Positions 19,976 through 28,758 of a stretch of 64,000 nucleotides of DNA are shown one piece after another. Source of the stretch: Deltaproteobacteria bacterium (GTDB lineage Bacteria > UBA10199 > JACPAL01 > GCA-016699445); assembly GCA_016699445.1 (NCBI GenBank), contig CP064976.1, positions 1 through 64,000 on the forward strand, given 5' to 3'. Made by a program: the position numbers and the translations under genes. Below the pieces are notes generated by a model. The model worked only from the letters and a program-made list of their open reading frames with translations. It did not search any database and was not told the origin of the DNA. Position 1 is the stretch's first letter. Each line of letters begins with the position of its first letter.

Positions 19976-20382
19976 TCCGGATCTAAATCAAATCATCCCC
20001 TCGGTCAGCCATGGGAAAAGTTTTGAAAACCAATTATCACGCGCGCTTGCGTTCCGGGCTTTCCGCTTCCTCCGTTTGCGAATTAAAATGCCATTTCGTA
20101 GGACTTATCAAAGTGTTGGCTGACTCAGGCCCTTGAAAATATTAGGAATTTCCTCTCTCTCCGGTCCTCGGACGACGGGGGTTCATTTGCCATCGGTTAC
20201 CGGTAAAATAGCGCAGCAAAAAAGAAGGCCTGGATGTTCGTAATTTTATCATATGTTATTATAATTGAGCGCGCAGACTAAGAGGAACTCAGAAGATAGA
20301 CAATCGGGGAATCTATTATTTTACTCTCAGGATTTTCCCTATTCCTTTTGAATTCCCAAAAGACATTCATCGTTTTTTAGGT
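19976..20382. other. Intergenic stretch without a gene
   Basis: About 400 bases upstream of the lipocalin remnant. The only plus-strand frame here has no ribosome-binding site and low-complexity composition. I see no RNA gene, terminator or repeat. It is probably the deleted body of the lipocalin gene plus spacer. Confidence 0.4.
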
Positions 20383-20988
20383 CTACAGGTTTGAAATACC
20401 CATCAAATAACATAAAGCCCAACCCGTAAATCCTATAAAGAGAGGAATGGTGAGATTGTCGTCGAGTTTGAGAGGGAGCATTTCAAAACAAGTCCCTAAG
20501 ACGGACAATATAAAGGAGCTGATCACGATTCTCCAAGGCTCTGCATGAGTCATATAAAACAGGACACCGACACTACACAAAAATGTCGTTATCAAAAATG
20601 CGAGAGAACCTTCTAAAGTTTTGTCGGGGACTAAGTGTCTTCTACCATAACGAATACCCATAGGTTTTGGAAAACTAATTACCGTGAGCAAGATAGCCAT
20701 GATGTAGGGAATCATGGTGGATTCCTGAAGTCTTTCTTCAGCTCTTAAAAAAAAGCGTGTCATTTTTTCAAATTTGCGGGCTATTTCAGGATACACCACA
20801 CGACTGCGATCAAAAATATAGAGGACGCAAGCTGTCACGCCCAAAAATTGAACAATCTGTGTATGAGTAAAAAAAAGTCCGTAGATTAGGACAACTCCCA
20901 GTCCTCCGGCCATATGAAAAAAACGCCTACCCAACTGTAAATCTTTACGTCTTGCGACTATTTCAGAATTTTCTTCCTCAGAAGACAT
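20383..20988 (-). CDS. Dolichol/polyprenol kinase-like CTP-transferase family membrane protein (motif lost)
   Basis: The 201-residue protein has several membrane helices and resembles the SEC59/DGK1/VTE5 family of CTP-dependent polyprenol or phytol kinases. Recognisable parts are LGRRFFHMAGG near the start, then FPKPMGIRYGRRH and PDKTLEGSLAF. Family members normally carry 15-20 more residues between FPKP and the GxRYG, including a G-D-x-x-A active-site motif. Here the two flanks are joined in frame and that motif is missing. The protein may thus be inactive. A lipid-kinase role is inferred only from the family. Confidence 0.6.
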   Translation of the reverse strand: MSSEEENSEIVARRKDLQLGRRFFHMAGGLGVVLIYGLFFTHTQIVQFLGVTACVLYIFDRSRVVYPEIARKFEKMTRFFLRAEERLQESTMIPYIMAILLTVISFPKPMGIRYGRRHLVPDKTLEGSLAFLITTFLCSVGVLFYMTHAEPWRIVISSFILSVLGTCFEMLPLKLDDNLTIPLFIGFTGWALCYLMGISNL

Positions 20989-21135
20989 CTCAAGAACTTC
21001 TCACATCTTACGAGAAGCATCAATCCTCTAATTCTAAAAATCTTCACAAATGATATTCATTCTTGATGCCAATCAAAGGTTATGTTCAGAGAAGACTCAA
21101 AAATTTTAATGTTTCATCAAACCAAGAGGCTAAAA

Positions 21136-21579
21136 ATGTTTAAAACAAAACTCATCAATTTATTTAAACCCGTCGCCCTTCCCTGCTCAGCATCAGCAGC
21201 CTTACTTGTCCTGCGCCTTATTACAGGTGTGGCTTTTATGATTCATGGATGGGGTAAAATACAAACTCCCTTTTCATGGATGCCACCTGAAGCTCCTATC
21301 CCAGCTTTCTTACAATTTTTAGCAGCTCTTTCAGAATTTGGCGGTGGCCTGGCCTTGATTTTAGGATTGCTCACACCACTGGCTTCTTTTGGAATTTTTT
21401 GCACAATGTCTTTTGCCGTAAATATGCACATGGTTGTCATGAAACATCCTTTTGTGAGCACGGCACCAGGAGGCATGTCATACGAGCCTGCTTTAGTTTA
21501 TTGGGGCATTTCTCTCTTACTTCTTCTTACAGGCGCCGGAAAATTTTCTCTTGATAGGAAGATTTTTGGGGAACGTTGA
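21136..21579 (+). CDS. DoxX-family membrane protein
   Basis: DoxX proteins are small four-helix membrane proteins, often linked to redox or quinone metabolism. The product has ALLVLRLITGVAFMIHGWGK at the start, then AFLQFLAALSEFGGGLALIL, LLTPLASFGIFCTM and a last helix ending LDRKIF. ATG 21136 fits the family N-terminus better than the upstream ATG at 21082. Its TGA overlaps the first possible start of the SDR gene, so the two are probably co-transcribed and coupled. Confidence 0.87.
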   Translation: MFKTKLINLFKPVALPCSASAALLVLRLITGVAFMIHGWGKIQTPFSWMPPEAPIPAFLQFLAALSEFGGGLALILGLLTPLASFGIFCTMSFAVNMHMVVMKHPFVSTAPGGMSYEPALVYWGISLLLLLTGAGKFSLDRKIFGER

Positions 21580-23126
21580 TTTTTAATGACACGGCCAACA
21601 TGCTCAACAATCAAAACATCGAAGCTGTTATCGCATTACTGGAAGATCTTTCTCAAAATGCAGAAAAATTAGCAGAACTCTCCGAGGCACAGCGCATTTC
21701 CTTGATCAAAGCGTCAGGAAAGCTTTCACGTCCGGATCGTCTGGAAGCTAAGCGCCGTTACAAAATAATTGGGAAGATCGAACACAAGAAACGTGTGCTC
21801 AATGATCGCAAGGCTCGTGCATCAACAGGTATTCGAGAAGCTCGCCAAGCGACAGTTTTTGAAGCCCCCAAACAAATCACGACATCAACACGAATGGATC
21901 CGACAGACACTCCGGAGCTCTCTGCCCATCGGCATTGTTATGTGTGCAAAAAAGAATATACACAGCTTCATTCTTTTTATGATTCGATGTGTATTGAGTG
22001 TGGAGATTTTAATTATCAAAAGCGCTTTCAAACGGCTCCTCTCGAAGGTCGGGTGGCACTTATCACCGGAGCCCGATTAAAAATTGGATATCAGTCAGCA
22101 TTGATGATGCTCCGTGCAGGAGCTCGTGTCATTGTGACAACTCGATTTCCCGTAGATGCCGCTATGCGGTTTTCACGGGAAGAAGATTTTCCAGTTTGGG
22201 AAGATCGCTTACAAGTGCATGGTCTCGACTTGAGACATACGCCCAGTGTCGAACTCTTTACACGCTACATCGAACAAACCGTCGATCGTCTGGATATTTT
22301 GATCAATAATGCGGCGCAAACTGTTCGACGTCCTGCAGGATTTTACGCTCATATGATGGCCAACGAAACGCTGCCTTTTCATGATCTTTCTGTCCCTGTT
22401 CAAAAGATTCTTCGTTCTCGTGAAGAGTGTAAAACGCAGCTTAATTTGCTGACTCTTCCTCAATCTTCTGAAGAAGCTCTTCCCGCCGTTAGCTGGCACA
22501 ATCAAGGTCCGGGAATTGGGCTACGTGCTTCAGCGCAACTATCTCAAATACCCTACAGCTATGATAATTCTTTGGATGTTGAAGAAGTCTTTCCTCGAGG
22601 AGCACTGGATGCCGATCTTCAACAAGTGGATTTGCGCAAAGTCAATAGTTGGAGGCTCAAGCTTGCCGACGTCCCAGCGCCTGAAATGCTGGAAGTTCAG
22701 CTCGTCAACTCGGTCGCACCTTTTGTCCTCTGCAGTAAACTCGCCCCTCTCATGCGTCGCGACCATACAGGTCAAAAACATATTGTGAATGTCACGGCCA
22801 TGGAAGGCAAATTTCACCGTTACACCAAAACGGATCGTCACCCACATACGAATATGGCCAAAGCAGCCCTCAATATGATGACGCACACATCAGCCAAAGA
22901 TCTCGCCAAAGATGGTATTTTTATGAACGCCGTCGATACAGGCTGGGTGACGGATGAAGATCCCGCCAATATTTCACTCATGAAACAAGAAGAACACGAC
23001 TTTCATCCCCCATTAGACATTGTCGATGGTGCCGCTCGTGTGTGTGATCCTTTTTTTGACGGTATCATCACAGGCAAACATTGGTGTGGAGAGTTTTTGA
23101 AAGATTACAAGCCAACTGATTGGTAA
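21576..23126 (+). CDS. SDR-family oxidoreductase with N-terminal helical and zinc-ribbon-like region
   Basis: Residues 1-100 are charged and helical. Four Cys in CYVC (121-124) and CIEC (139-142) look like a metal-binding ribbon. The Rossmann part starts at VALITGARLKIGYQSALMML (about 160) with the TGxxxxIG motif and includes LDILINNAAQTVRRP. At the catalytic lysine site the sequence is HTNMAKAALNMM: Lys is present but the Tyr four residues before it is replaced by Thr. VDTGWVTDE follows. The start is either TTG 21576, overlapping the doxX stop, or ATG 21600. The length of 516 is about twice a plain SDR. Substrate unknown. Confidence 0.78.
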   Translation: MIFNDTANMLNNQNIEAVIALLEDLSQNAEKLAELSEAQRISLIKASGKLSRPDRLEAKRRYKIIGKIEHKKRVLNDRKARASTGIREARQATVFEAPKQITTSTRMDPTDTPELSAHRHCYVCKKEYTQLHSFYDSMCIECGDFNYQKRFQTAPLEGRVALITGARLKIGYQSALMMLRAGARVIVTTRFPVDAAMRFSREEDFPVWEDRLQVHGLDLRHTPSVELFTRYIEQTVDRLDILINNAAQTVRRPAGFYAHMMANETLPFHDLSVPVQKILRSREECKTQLNLLTLPQSSEEALPAVSWHNQGPGIGLRASAQLSQIPYSYDNSLDVEEVFPRGALDADLQQVDLRKVNSWRLKLADVPAPEMLEVQLVNSVAPFVLCSKLAPLMRRDHTGQKHIVNVTAMEGKFHRYTKTDRHPHTNMAKAALNMMTHTSAKDLAKDGIFMNAVDTGWVTDEDPANISLMKQEEHDFHPPLDIVDGAARVCDPFFDGIITGKHWCGEFLKDYKPTDW

Positions 23127-23165
23127 TCTTTTGTTTCCCCCTTCCCCCCCTTTGCCCTTTTTCCT

Positions 23166-24107
23166 ATGACACGACTTCGTATCAGCATCATCTCTCTGAT
23201 TGTGACAACAATGATTCTAGCGCTAAAATTTTTAGCCTACAATCTCACAGGTTCTGCGGCTTTAAAATCAGATGCCCTGGAGAGTGTTGTGAATCTTGTC
23301 TCTGCGGCTTTCACTTTAGGGGCCGTTATTTTTGCCGAACGCCCCGCTGACAAAACACACCCTTATGGACACGGAAAAATCGAATACTTTTCGGCAGCGT
23401 TTGAAGGTGGTTTGATCTCTCTAGCGGCTATTCTTATTTTGTATGAAGCCGCCAAAGGATGGATTGTTGGAGCACCTTTAAGAGAATTAGACCATGGACT
23501 TTTACTCAATATGGGAGCGGGAGCGCTGAATGGACTTTTGGGATGGGGTCTCGTCAAAGCTGGGCGCTCCACTCAATCCACCGCACTTACGGCTGATGGC
23601 CATCATGTCCTTTCTGATTTTTATACAACCATCGCTCTCACTACAGGCCTCTTTATCGTCAAACTAACAGGCTTGGAATGGTTGGATCCTATTTTAGCTG
23701 GTCTCATGGGGCTTATTTTGGCCGTCACAGGATTTAAGCTCGTACGCGACTCTTCAAAAGCCCTTCTCGATCAGGAGGACCCTCAATTAGTTGAGAGGTT
23801 GATCAAAGGCATGGAGGCCAATCGTACCGAAGATATCATCAACGTACATGGCATACGAACATTGCGTTCTGGACGCTACACGCACATCGACATTCATGTC
23901 ACAGCTCCTGAATTTTATTCTTTGGAAAAATCCCATGACCTTGTTGATGCTTTTGGGAAGAAGACCTTACAAGATTTAAATATCGAAGGGGAGTTTCACA
24001 CACACATCGATCCTTGCCGCAAAAAAAATTGTACACATTGCTCTGTCAATCCCTGCCCTATTCGCCAGGATATTTTTCAAAATCAGATTTCTTTAGTCTC
24101 AAAATAA
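23166..24107 (+). CDS. Cation diffusion facilitator (CDF) metal transporter
   Basis: CDF proteins export Zn2+, Fe2+ or related ions in exchange for protons. The 313-residue protein has six predicted helices, the TM2 motif SDALESVVNL (Asp and Glu where many members have two Asp), the cytoplasmic HPYGHGKIEYFSA motif, and TM5 ADGHHVLSDFYTTI with the His/Asp pair of the transport site. A cytoplasmic dimerisation domain follows, then a Cys-rich tail DPCRKKNCTHCSVNPCPIRQ. It starts 40 bp after the SDR gene and ends at a shared terminator. Confidence 0.92.
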   Translation: MTRLRISIISLIVTTMILALKFLAYNLTGSAALKSDALESVVNLVSAAFTLGAVIFAERPADKTHPYGHGKIEYFSAAFEGGLISLAAILILYEAAKGWIVGAPLRELDHGLLLNMGAGALNGLLGWGLVKAGRSTQSTALTADGHHVLSDFYTTIALTTGLFIVKLTGLEWLDPILAGLMGLILAVTGFKLVRDSSKALLDQEDPQLVERLIKGMEANRTEDIINVHGIRTLRSGRYTHIDIHVTAPEFYSLEKSHDLVDAFGKKTLQDLNIEGEFHTHIDPCRKKNCTHCSVNPCPIRQDIFQNQISLVSK

Positions 24108-24140
24108 AAAAACGCCCGATCTTTTGGATCGGGCGTCTTC
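24105..24140 (-). terminator. Bidirectional rho-independent terminator
   Basis: A strong hairpin CGCCCGATC-ttttg-GATCGGGCG lies between two convergent genes. On the minus strand it is followed by seven T, so it terminates the small lipoprotein gene; on the plus strand it closes the CDF transporter gene with a weaker T tract. Confidence 0.85.
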
Positions 24141-24159
24141 AATCATAAGATTTAATATC

Positions 24160-24333
24160 TTAGTGAGCTGGTTCAGCAGCTGGAGCTGGAGCAGCTTCTG
24201 GAGCTGCAGCAGGTGCGGCCTCAGGAGCAGCAGCTGGAGCGGCTTCTGGTTCAGCTTTCTTCTGGCAAGCGGTGAATGTTGAGGCCATTCCGAGCAAGGC
24301 CATGATTGTGATTGCGAGTGTTAATTTTTTCAT
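24160..24333 (-). CDS. Small Ala/Pro/Glu-rich lipoprotein, 57 residues
   Basis: The reading frame encodes a signal peptide MKKLTLAITIMALLGMAST followed by FTACQKK, so Cys-23 would be lipidated. The mature peptide of 35 residues is a low-complexity string of EAAPAA-type repeats ending PAH. A purine-rich AGGAG lies at good spacing before the ATG. Such short lipoproteins are common in Proteobacteria and may act as periplasmic spacers, but no function is known. It has its own strong terminator, suggesting substantial monocistronic expression. Confidence 0.8.
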   Translation of the reverse strand: MKKLTLAITIMALLGMASTFTACQKKAEPEAAPAAAPEAAPAAAPEAAPAPAAEPAH

Positions 24334-24447
24334 AATTTCTCCTTTGAAGCCTGCTTATAAGCCACAAGAATCCAGAGAAGGCCAGAAAAAAATTATTTTG
24401 GAGAAAGATTGGACCTCCTCACCTTCCTAAGCTAGGAGGCGCGCCAT

Positions 24448-26225
24448 ATGCCCTTACTTATCAGTAGTCATGACCTTTCAAAATCATTCGGAGCTAAAAC
24501 TCTTTTTGATAATTTAAGCTTTGGTATCGAAAGCGGAGAACGCATTGGGCTCATTGGACCTAATGGAGCTGGGAAAACAACATTGCTCAAAATTTTAGCG
24601 GGCAAACTCTCGGCTGACCATGGGAATATTTCTTACCAAAAAAATTTACGCATCGGTCTCTTGGAACAAATTCTGTTCTCGATGAAACGCTGACTGTCGT
24701 AGAAGCGATTCGTGATGGGCGATCCGATCATGACTGGGAATCAGAAGCGGAAGTTCAAGAATTTATTTCAAAACTGAATCTCCAACCTGATGTACTGATT
24801 TCAAAGCTTTCAGGTGGATGGAAAAAGCGCGTGGCTCTAGCACGAGAATTGGTCAAACATCCCGACATACTCCTCTTAGACGAACCAACAAATCATCTAG
24901 ATGTAGAAAGTATCCTTTGGCTGGAAAATTTTTGGCTAAATCTGACTTTGCGACATTAACCATCACCCATGATCGTTTATTTCTCCAAAGAGTTTCTAAT
25001 CGTATTTTAGAACTCGATCGTCGTCATAAAGATGGAATCTTGAGTGTTAAGGGCACGTATACAGATTACCTTTATACAAAAGATTTGTTGATGCAGGCTC
25101 AAGAACGACAAGAAACAGTTTTGAAAAACACGCTTCGTCGTGAAACCGAGTGGCTCCGACGTGGTCCCAAAGCACGAACGACGAAACAACAAGCTCGTAT
25201 CGATCGAGCTCAAGATCTTAAAGAATCCGTTCAAGATCTGTCCTCGCGAAATCAAATTCGCACGACGAGTCTGGACTTTGAAAACACATCCCTACCTAAG
25301 AGATTGTTAGAAGCTAAAAATATTTCCAAGTCTTATGGAAACAGAAAACTCTTTTCTCATTTCAATCTACTTATTTCTCCAGGGACGCGTGTTGGACTTT
25401 TAGGTGCCAATGGAGCTGGAAAATCAACCCTCATCAGAACTTTGTTAGGACAAGAAAAGCCAGATAGCGGTGACATTTTTCATGCAGATCAATTAGCCAT
25501 CAGCTATTTTGAACAAAATCGCGAATCTTTGGATCCAAAATTACACTAGTTCAAGCCGTTTCTCCTCATGGAGATTATGTCGAATACCGAGGGTCAAAGG
25601 TGCATGTTAAGAGTTATCTCAGTCGTTTTTATTTCCCACCGCTCAGATGGAAATGCCCGTAGGACAATTTTCTGGAGGTGAACAAAGCCGTATTTTATTG
25701 GCCCAACTCATGCTCAAACCCGCCAATCTTTTAGTTCTGGATGAACCCACAAACGATCTCGACATGGCGACACTCAATGTTTTGCAGGATTGCCTTTTAG
25801 ACTTCGAAGGGGCCATCTTATTAGTCACTCACGATCGTTACTTTTTGGATCAAGTGGCCAATAAAATTGTAGCTTTTCCTCAAGATGGATCTCCCGACCT
25901 TCAAACCTTTGAAGATTTGAATCAGTGGGAAGAATGGTTTCAATCATCAAAAAAAACAAAAGCCATTGTCGCAATTCCATCCAATCTACCAGCTGTACCT
26001 AAGAAAAAACTGACCTACAAGGAGCAGCTGGAATTTGATAAAATGGAAAGTACTATTTATCCATTGGAAACAAAATTAACTGAACTCGAAAACGAGAGTA
26101 TTTTGCCCGAAGTCGCATGCAATGCTAGTCGTTTAATAGAAATCTCACAAGAAATGACACAGCTCAAATCCCAAATCGACAAACTCTATCAACGCTGGGC
26201 AGAGCTTGAGAAAAAAATGTTATGA
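24448..26225 (+). pseudogene. ABC-F family ATPase, Uup-like (about four frameshifts)
   Basis: ABC-F proteins have two ATPase domains and act on ribosomes or DNA junctions rather than in transport. Domain 1 shows GLIGPNGAGKTTLLKILAG, LSGGWKKRVALARELV and LLLDEPTNHLD; domain 2 shows GLLGANGAGKSTLIRTLLG, FSGGEQSRILLAQLM and VLDEPTNDLD. A C-terminal coiled coil (KLTYKEQLEFDKME...) is as in Uup. Frame breaks lie near 24670, 24925, 25538 and 25630, each within or next to an A or T run. Correcting them gives about 595 residues, normal for the family. It overlaps closely with the following ygfZ gene, 8 bp apart. Confidence 0.9.
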
Positions 26226-26232
26226 GGACTTT

Positions 26233-27137
26233 ATGACCACACTCCTTCACCCCTGCCTTCAAACCTGTTCGATCTACGACGCCACCGAGTCTTATGGGCA
26301 AATTTTAATGGAAGGCCCAGATACAGAAACCTTTCTTCATCGCCTCACCAGCAATGATGTTAAGTCTCTCGAAATTAAAAAAGGTCTGTACAATTCTCTT
26401 TTGACTCACAAAGGAAAAGTTCAAAGCCTTTTCTATCTCTACCGAGTCTCAAGTGAACTGTTTATTATTTTTGTTCTAAAATTATTTTGGAAAAGACACT
26501 GACTCTTTTCACAAAAATGAAATTCAGAGAAAAAATCACGATCAAAAATGTATCACTCGAAAGAGAATTGATTTTTTTGATGGGAGCGCGAGCGCCTGAG
26601 GAATCAGCCAAACTATCTATCTCAGATCAGGTGTTTATGGCAGCAGAATCCATTGCTGAAACACCTCAAATCTATGTGTCTTACCCCAAAGAATTAAAGA
26701 CATCTTTGATGCCGCACGTTGCTCATCTGCCTTGGCTCGCCGAAGAAGCTTATGAAGGCATTCGCGTCCGCGGACGATTTCCCAAATACGGCATCGACAT
26801 CGACGAAAACCAAATCCTCCTCGAATCCCCCATTCCGGTCGCTTATAAGCGCCAAAAAGGCTGCTACCCAGGACAAGAAGTGATCGAGCGTATTTCCGCT
26901 TATGGCAAAGGGCGTACGCCAACAACTCTCTGCCTACTATCCTGCGAAGGACAGCATGATTTTTCCGCCTCATCCCCTCTTCTCTCTGGAGATCAAGCTG
27001 CAGGACATATAACAAGTTGTGTATTTGATCCACTCACCGAGAAAACATGGGTATTGGGGTATGTGGAACAGAAATTTATTGCTCCAAATATGGAGTTTCA
27101 AATTTCATCTCAAAAGGCTGAATTATTCTTTGATTAG
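26233..27137 (+). pseudogene. ygfZ: Folate-binding YgfZ/GcvT-like protein (one frameshift)
   Basis: YgfZ is a tetrahydrofolate-binding protein needed for maintenance of some Fe-S enzymes. Residues from the ATG at 26233 include FLHRLTSNDVKSL and LLTHKGKVQSLFYLYR. A shift near 26475 in an A/T-rich stretch joins the second part, which has GIRVRGRFPKYGIDI and the family signature KGCYPGQEVIERI. The reconstructed length is about 300 residues, as expected. It follows the ABC-F gene within 8 bp and shares its promoter. Confidence 0.87.
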
Positions 27138-27191
27138 TATTTGCAAAACTTTTGCAAATCACTTTTTGTGTTTCGTAAATTTCTTAAAAGC

Positions 27192-27632
27192 TCAACGAGT
27201 CATATCTCGAGTCACATAAACGGAAAACTCATGGATAAAATTTTTAAAGAGATCAATATCAGCTCCTTGAAAGGCTTTTAACCCAACCTCCATCTGAGTG
27301 AATAACTCTCTCCGTCTCTTAATATTTTCAGAAGGTATTATAAATAAGCGGCCAAGCTCCATGGCTTTAGCGATAAGTTCACAACTTTTTTTATGACGAA
27401 CATAATCAATATCCATTTCGCCAACTTTTCTTGGGAGTAATATTGCCGACATTTCACCAAGATTACGAAATGCTCGAAAAAAATAATCGTCCCGCTCCCT
27501 CTTCAACCAGCTCGTCTCATGAGGGGTACAGGACGGACTTTCATATTGAGCCAAAGCCTGAGCGGCTTTAATATTTCCATACCCCCTCTGAATCAGAAGG
27601 GATGCATCACTAATATTGAGTCGCACACCCAT
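27192..27632 (-). CDS. Hypothetical helical protein, 146 residues
   Basis: No family recognised with confidence. The sequence is almost all alpha with heptad-like spacing (RAFRNLGEMSAILLPRK, KSCELIAKAMELGRLFIIP, RRRELFTQMEVGLKAF), which would suit a four-helix bundle. No signal peptide or membrane helix. It converges on ygfZ and is divergent from the DUF2236 gene. The ATG at 27632 follows an AGAGGT purine stretch. Confidence 0.5.
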   Translation of the reverse strand: MGVRLNISDASLLIQRGYGNIKAAQALAQYESPSCTPHETSWLKRERDDYFFRAFRNLGEMSAILLPRKVGEMDIDYVRHKKSCELIAKAMELGRLFIIPSENIKRRRELFTQMEVGLKAFQGADIDLFKNFIHEFSVYVTRDMTR

Positions 27633-27721
27633 AAAACCTCTCTTTTGACTCTCATCGAAACAGTCTTAATAAAGTTGCGGAAAAGAGAAAACTATTTACA
27701 AAACGATGCGATATACAAAAC

Positions 27722-28758
27722 ATGTTTTTAAAACCTCTTCCATCTCCAGGATTACCCTCCTTAGATCTCTCGGCTTTTAGGGCTCAGATCGACCAACTGA
27801 ACCACGAGACCTCAGATCAACAATCTTTCGTCCCGGCAAATGGATGGGCTCAAAAATTTTTGGACTCAATGCCAATTTTTATATGGGACTCACCCCTCTT
27901 TATCTTCAGATGGCCCATTATGGTGTGGGGGAAGCGGTAGCTCGCGGGACTTTTATCGATCATCCCTTTACTCGGAGTTTGATGACTTATTTGGGTACTA
28001 GCTTGATTCTCTTTGGAGACAAAGCCACATCCATACGTGCAGCCCTTTTTGTGTATCAAAAGCATGCACAAGTGTATGGCACTTTAGATCACCCCATCCT
28101 CACACCTGAGGGCGAGATCACTCATTATAAAGCTCTCGATCCTGCAGCTCTCCTGTGGGTTTTTGCAACATTTGTCATGTCGGCACTTTCTAACTACGAG
28201 TTTTTTTATGGGCCCATGAGCGCAAAAGAAAAAGAATCTTTTTACCGTGAAACGAGACCTCTAGCTCTTCTCTCAGCAATTCCTCCTGACATATTACCAT
28301 TAAGTTTTGCTGCATTTGAGACCTACTACCACTCAATGATCGAGAGCCCTTATATCACCATCACACCTCGATCACGGAAAGCGATGGAAGACATTACATC
28401 AAAAATTTCAGGGCACCTGAGCCCTTACTTAAAAGCCATGAGTGCTGTGAGACTTCCGCCTAAAATAAGAGATGGATTCGGAATGCGTGTAGATCGCGCC
28501 ACAGAAAATCTTTCTAAAAAAGCTGAAACTTTTTTCAGAGCCCATGAAAAACTCCCAGCACGACTCAGACGCTCTCCTCTAGAAAGTTTTGTCCGTGAGC
28601 AAGTGGGAACTAGTGATTGGAGTGATACAGCATTGACTCATAGTTTACGCATTATTGAAGCTCTAGGATTAGAGTTAGAGGCAAACTCTAATAGAAGGAT
28701 CTCACTATCGCCTCTTACAATAGGCCTTCGAACACTTGAAAGATATAGAAGAGTTTAA
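27722..28758 (+). pseudogene. MpaB/DUF2236-family oxygenase-like protein (one frameshift)
   Basis: DUF2236 (latex-clearing-protein/MpaB family) members are heme-dependent oxygenases or peroxygenases with conserved His. The N-terminal frame from the ATG at 27722 (FLKPLPSPGLPSLDLSAF) ends shortly after GWAQKF. A shift near 27855, in runs of A and T, leads into YLQMAHYGVGEAVARGTFID, then FGDKATSIRAALFVYQKHAQ VYG and DPAALLWVFATFVMS, all characteristic. The reconstructed length is about 345. Its stop overlaps the mutS stop by four bases in convergent orientation. Confidence 0.8.
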
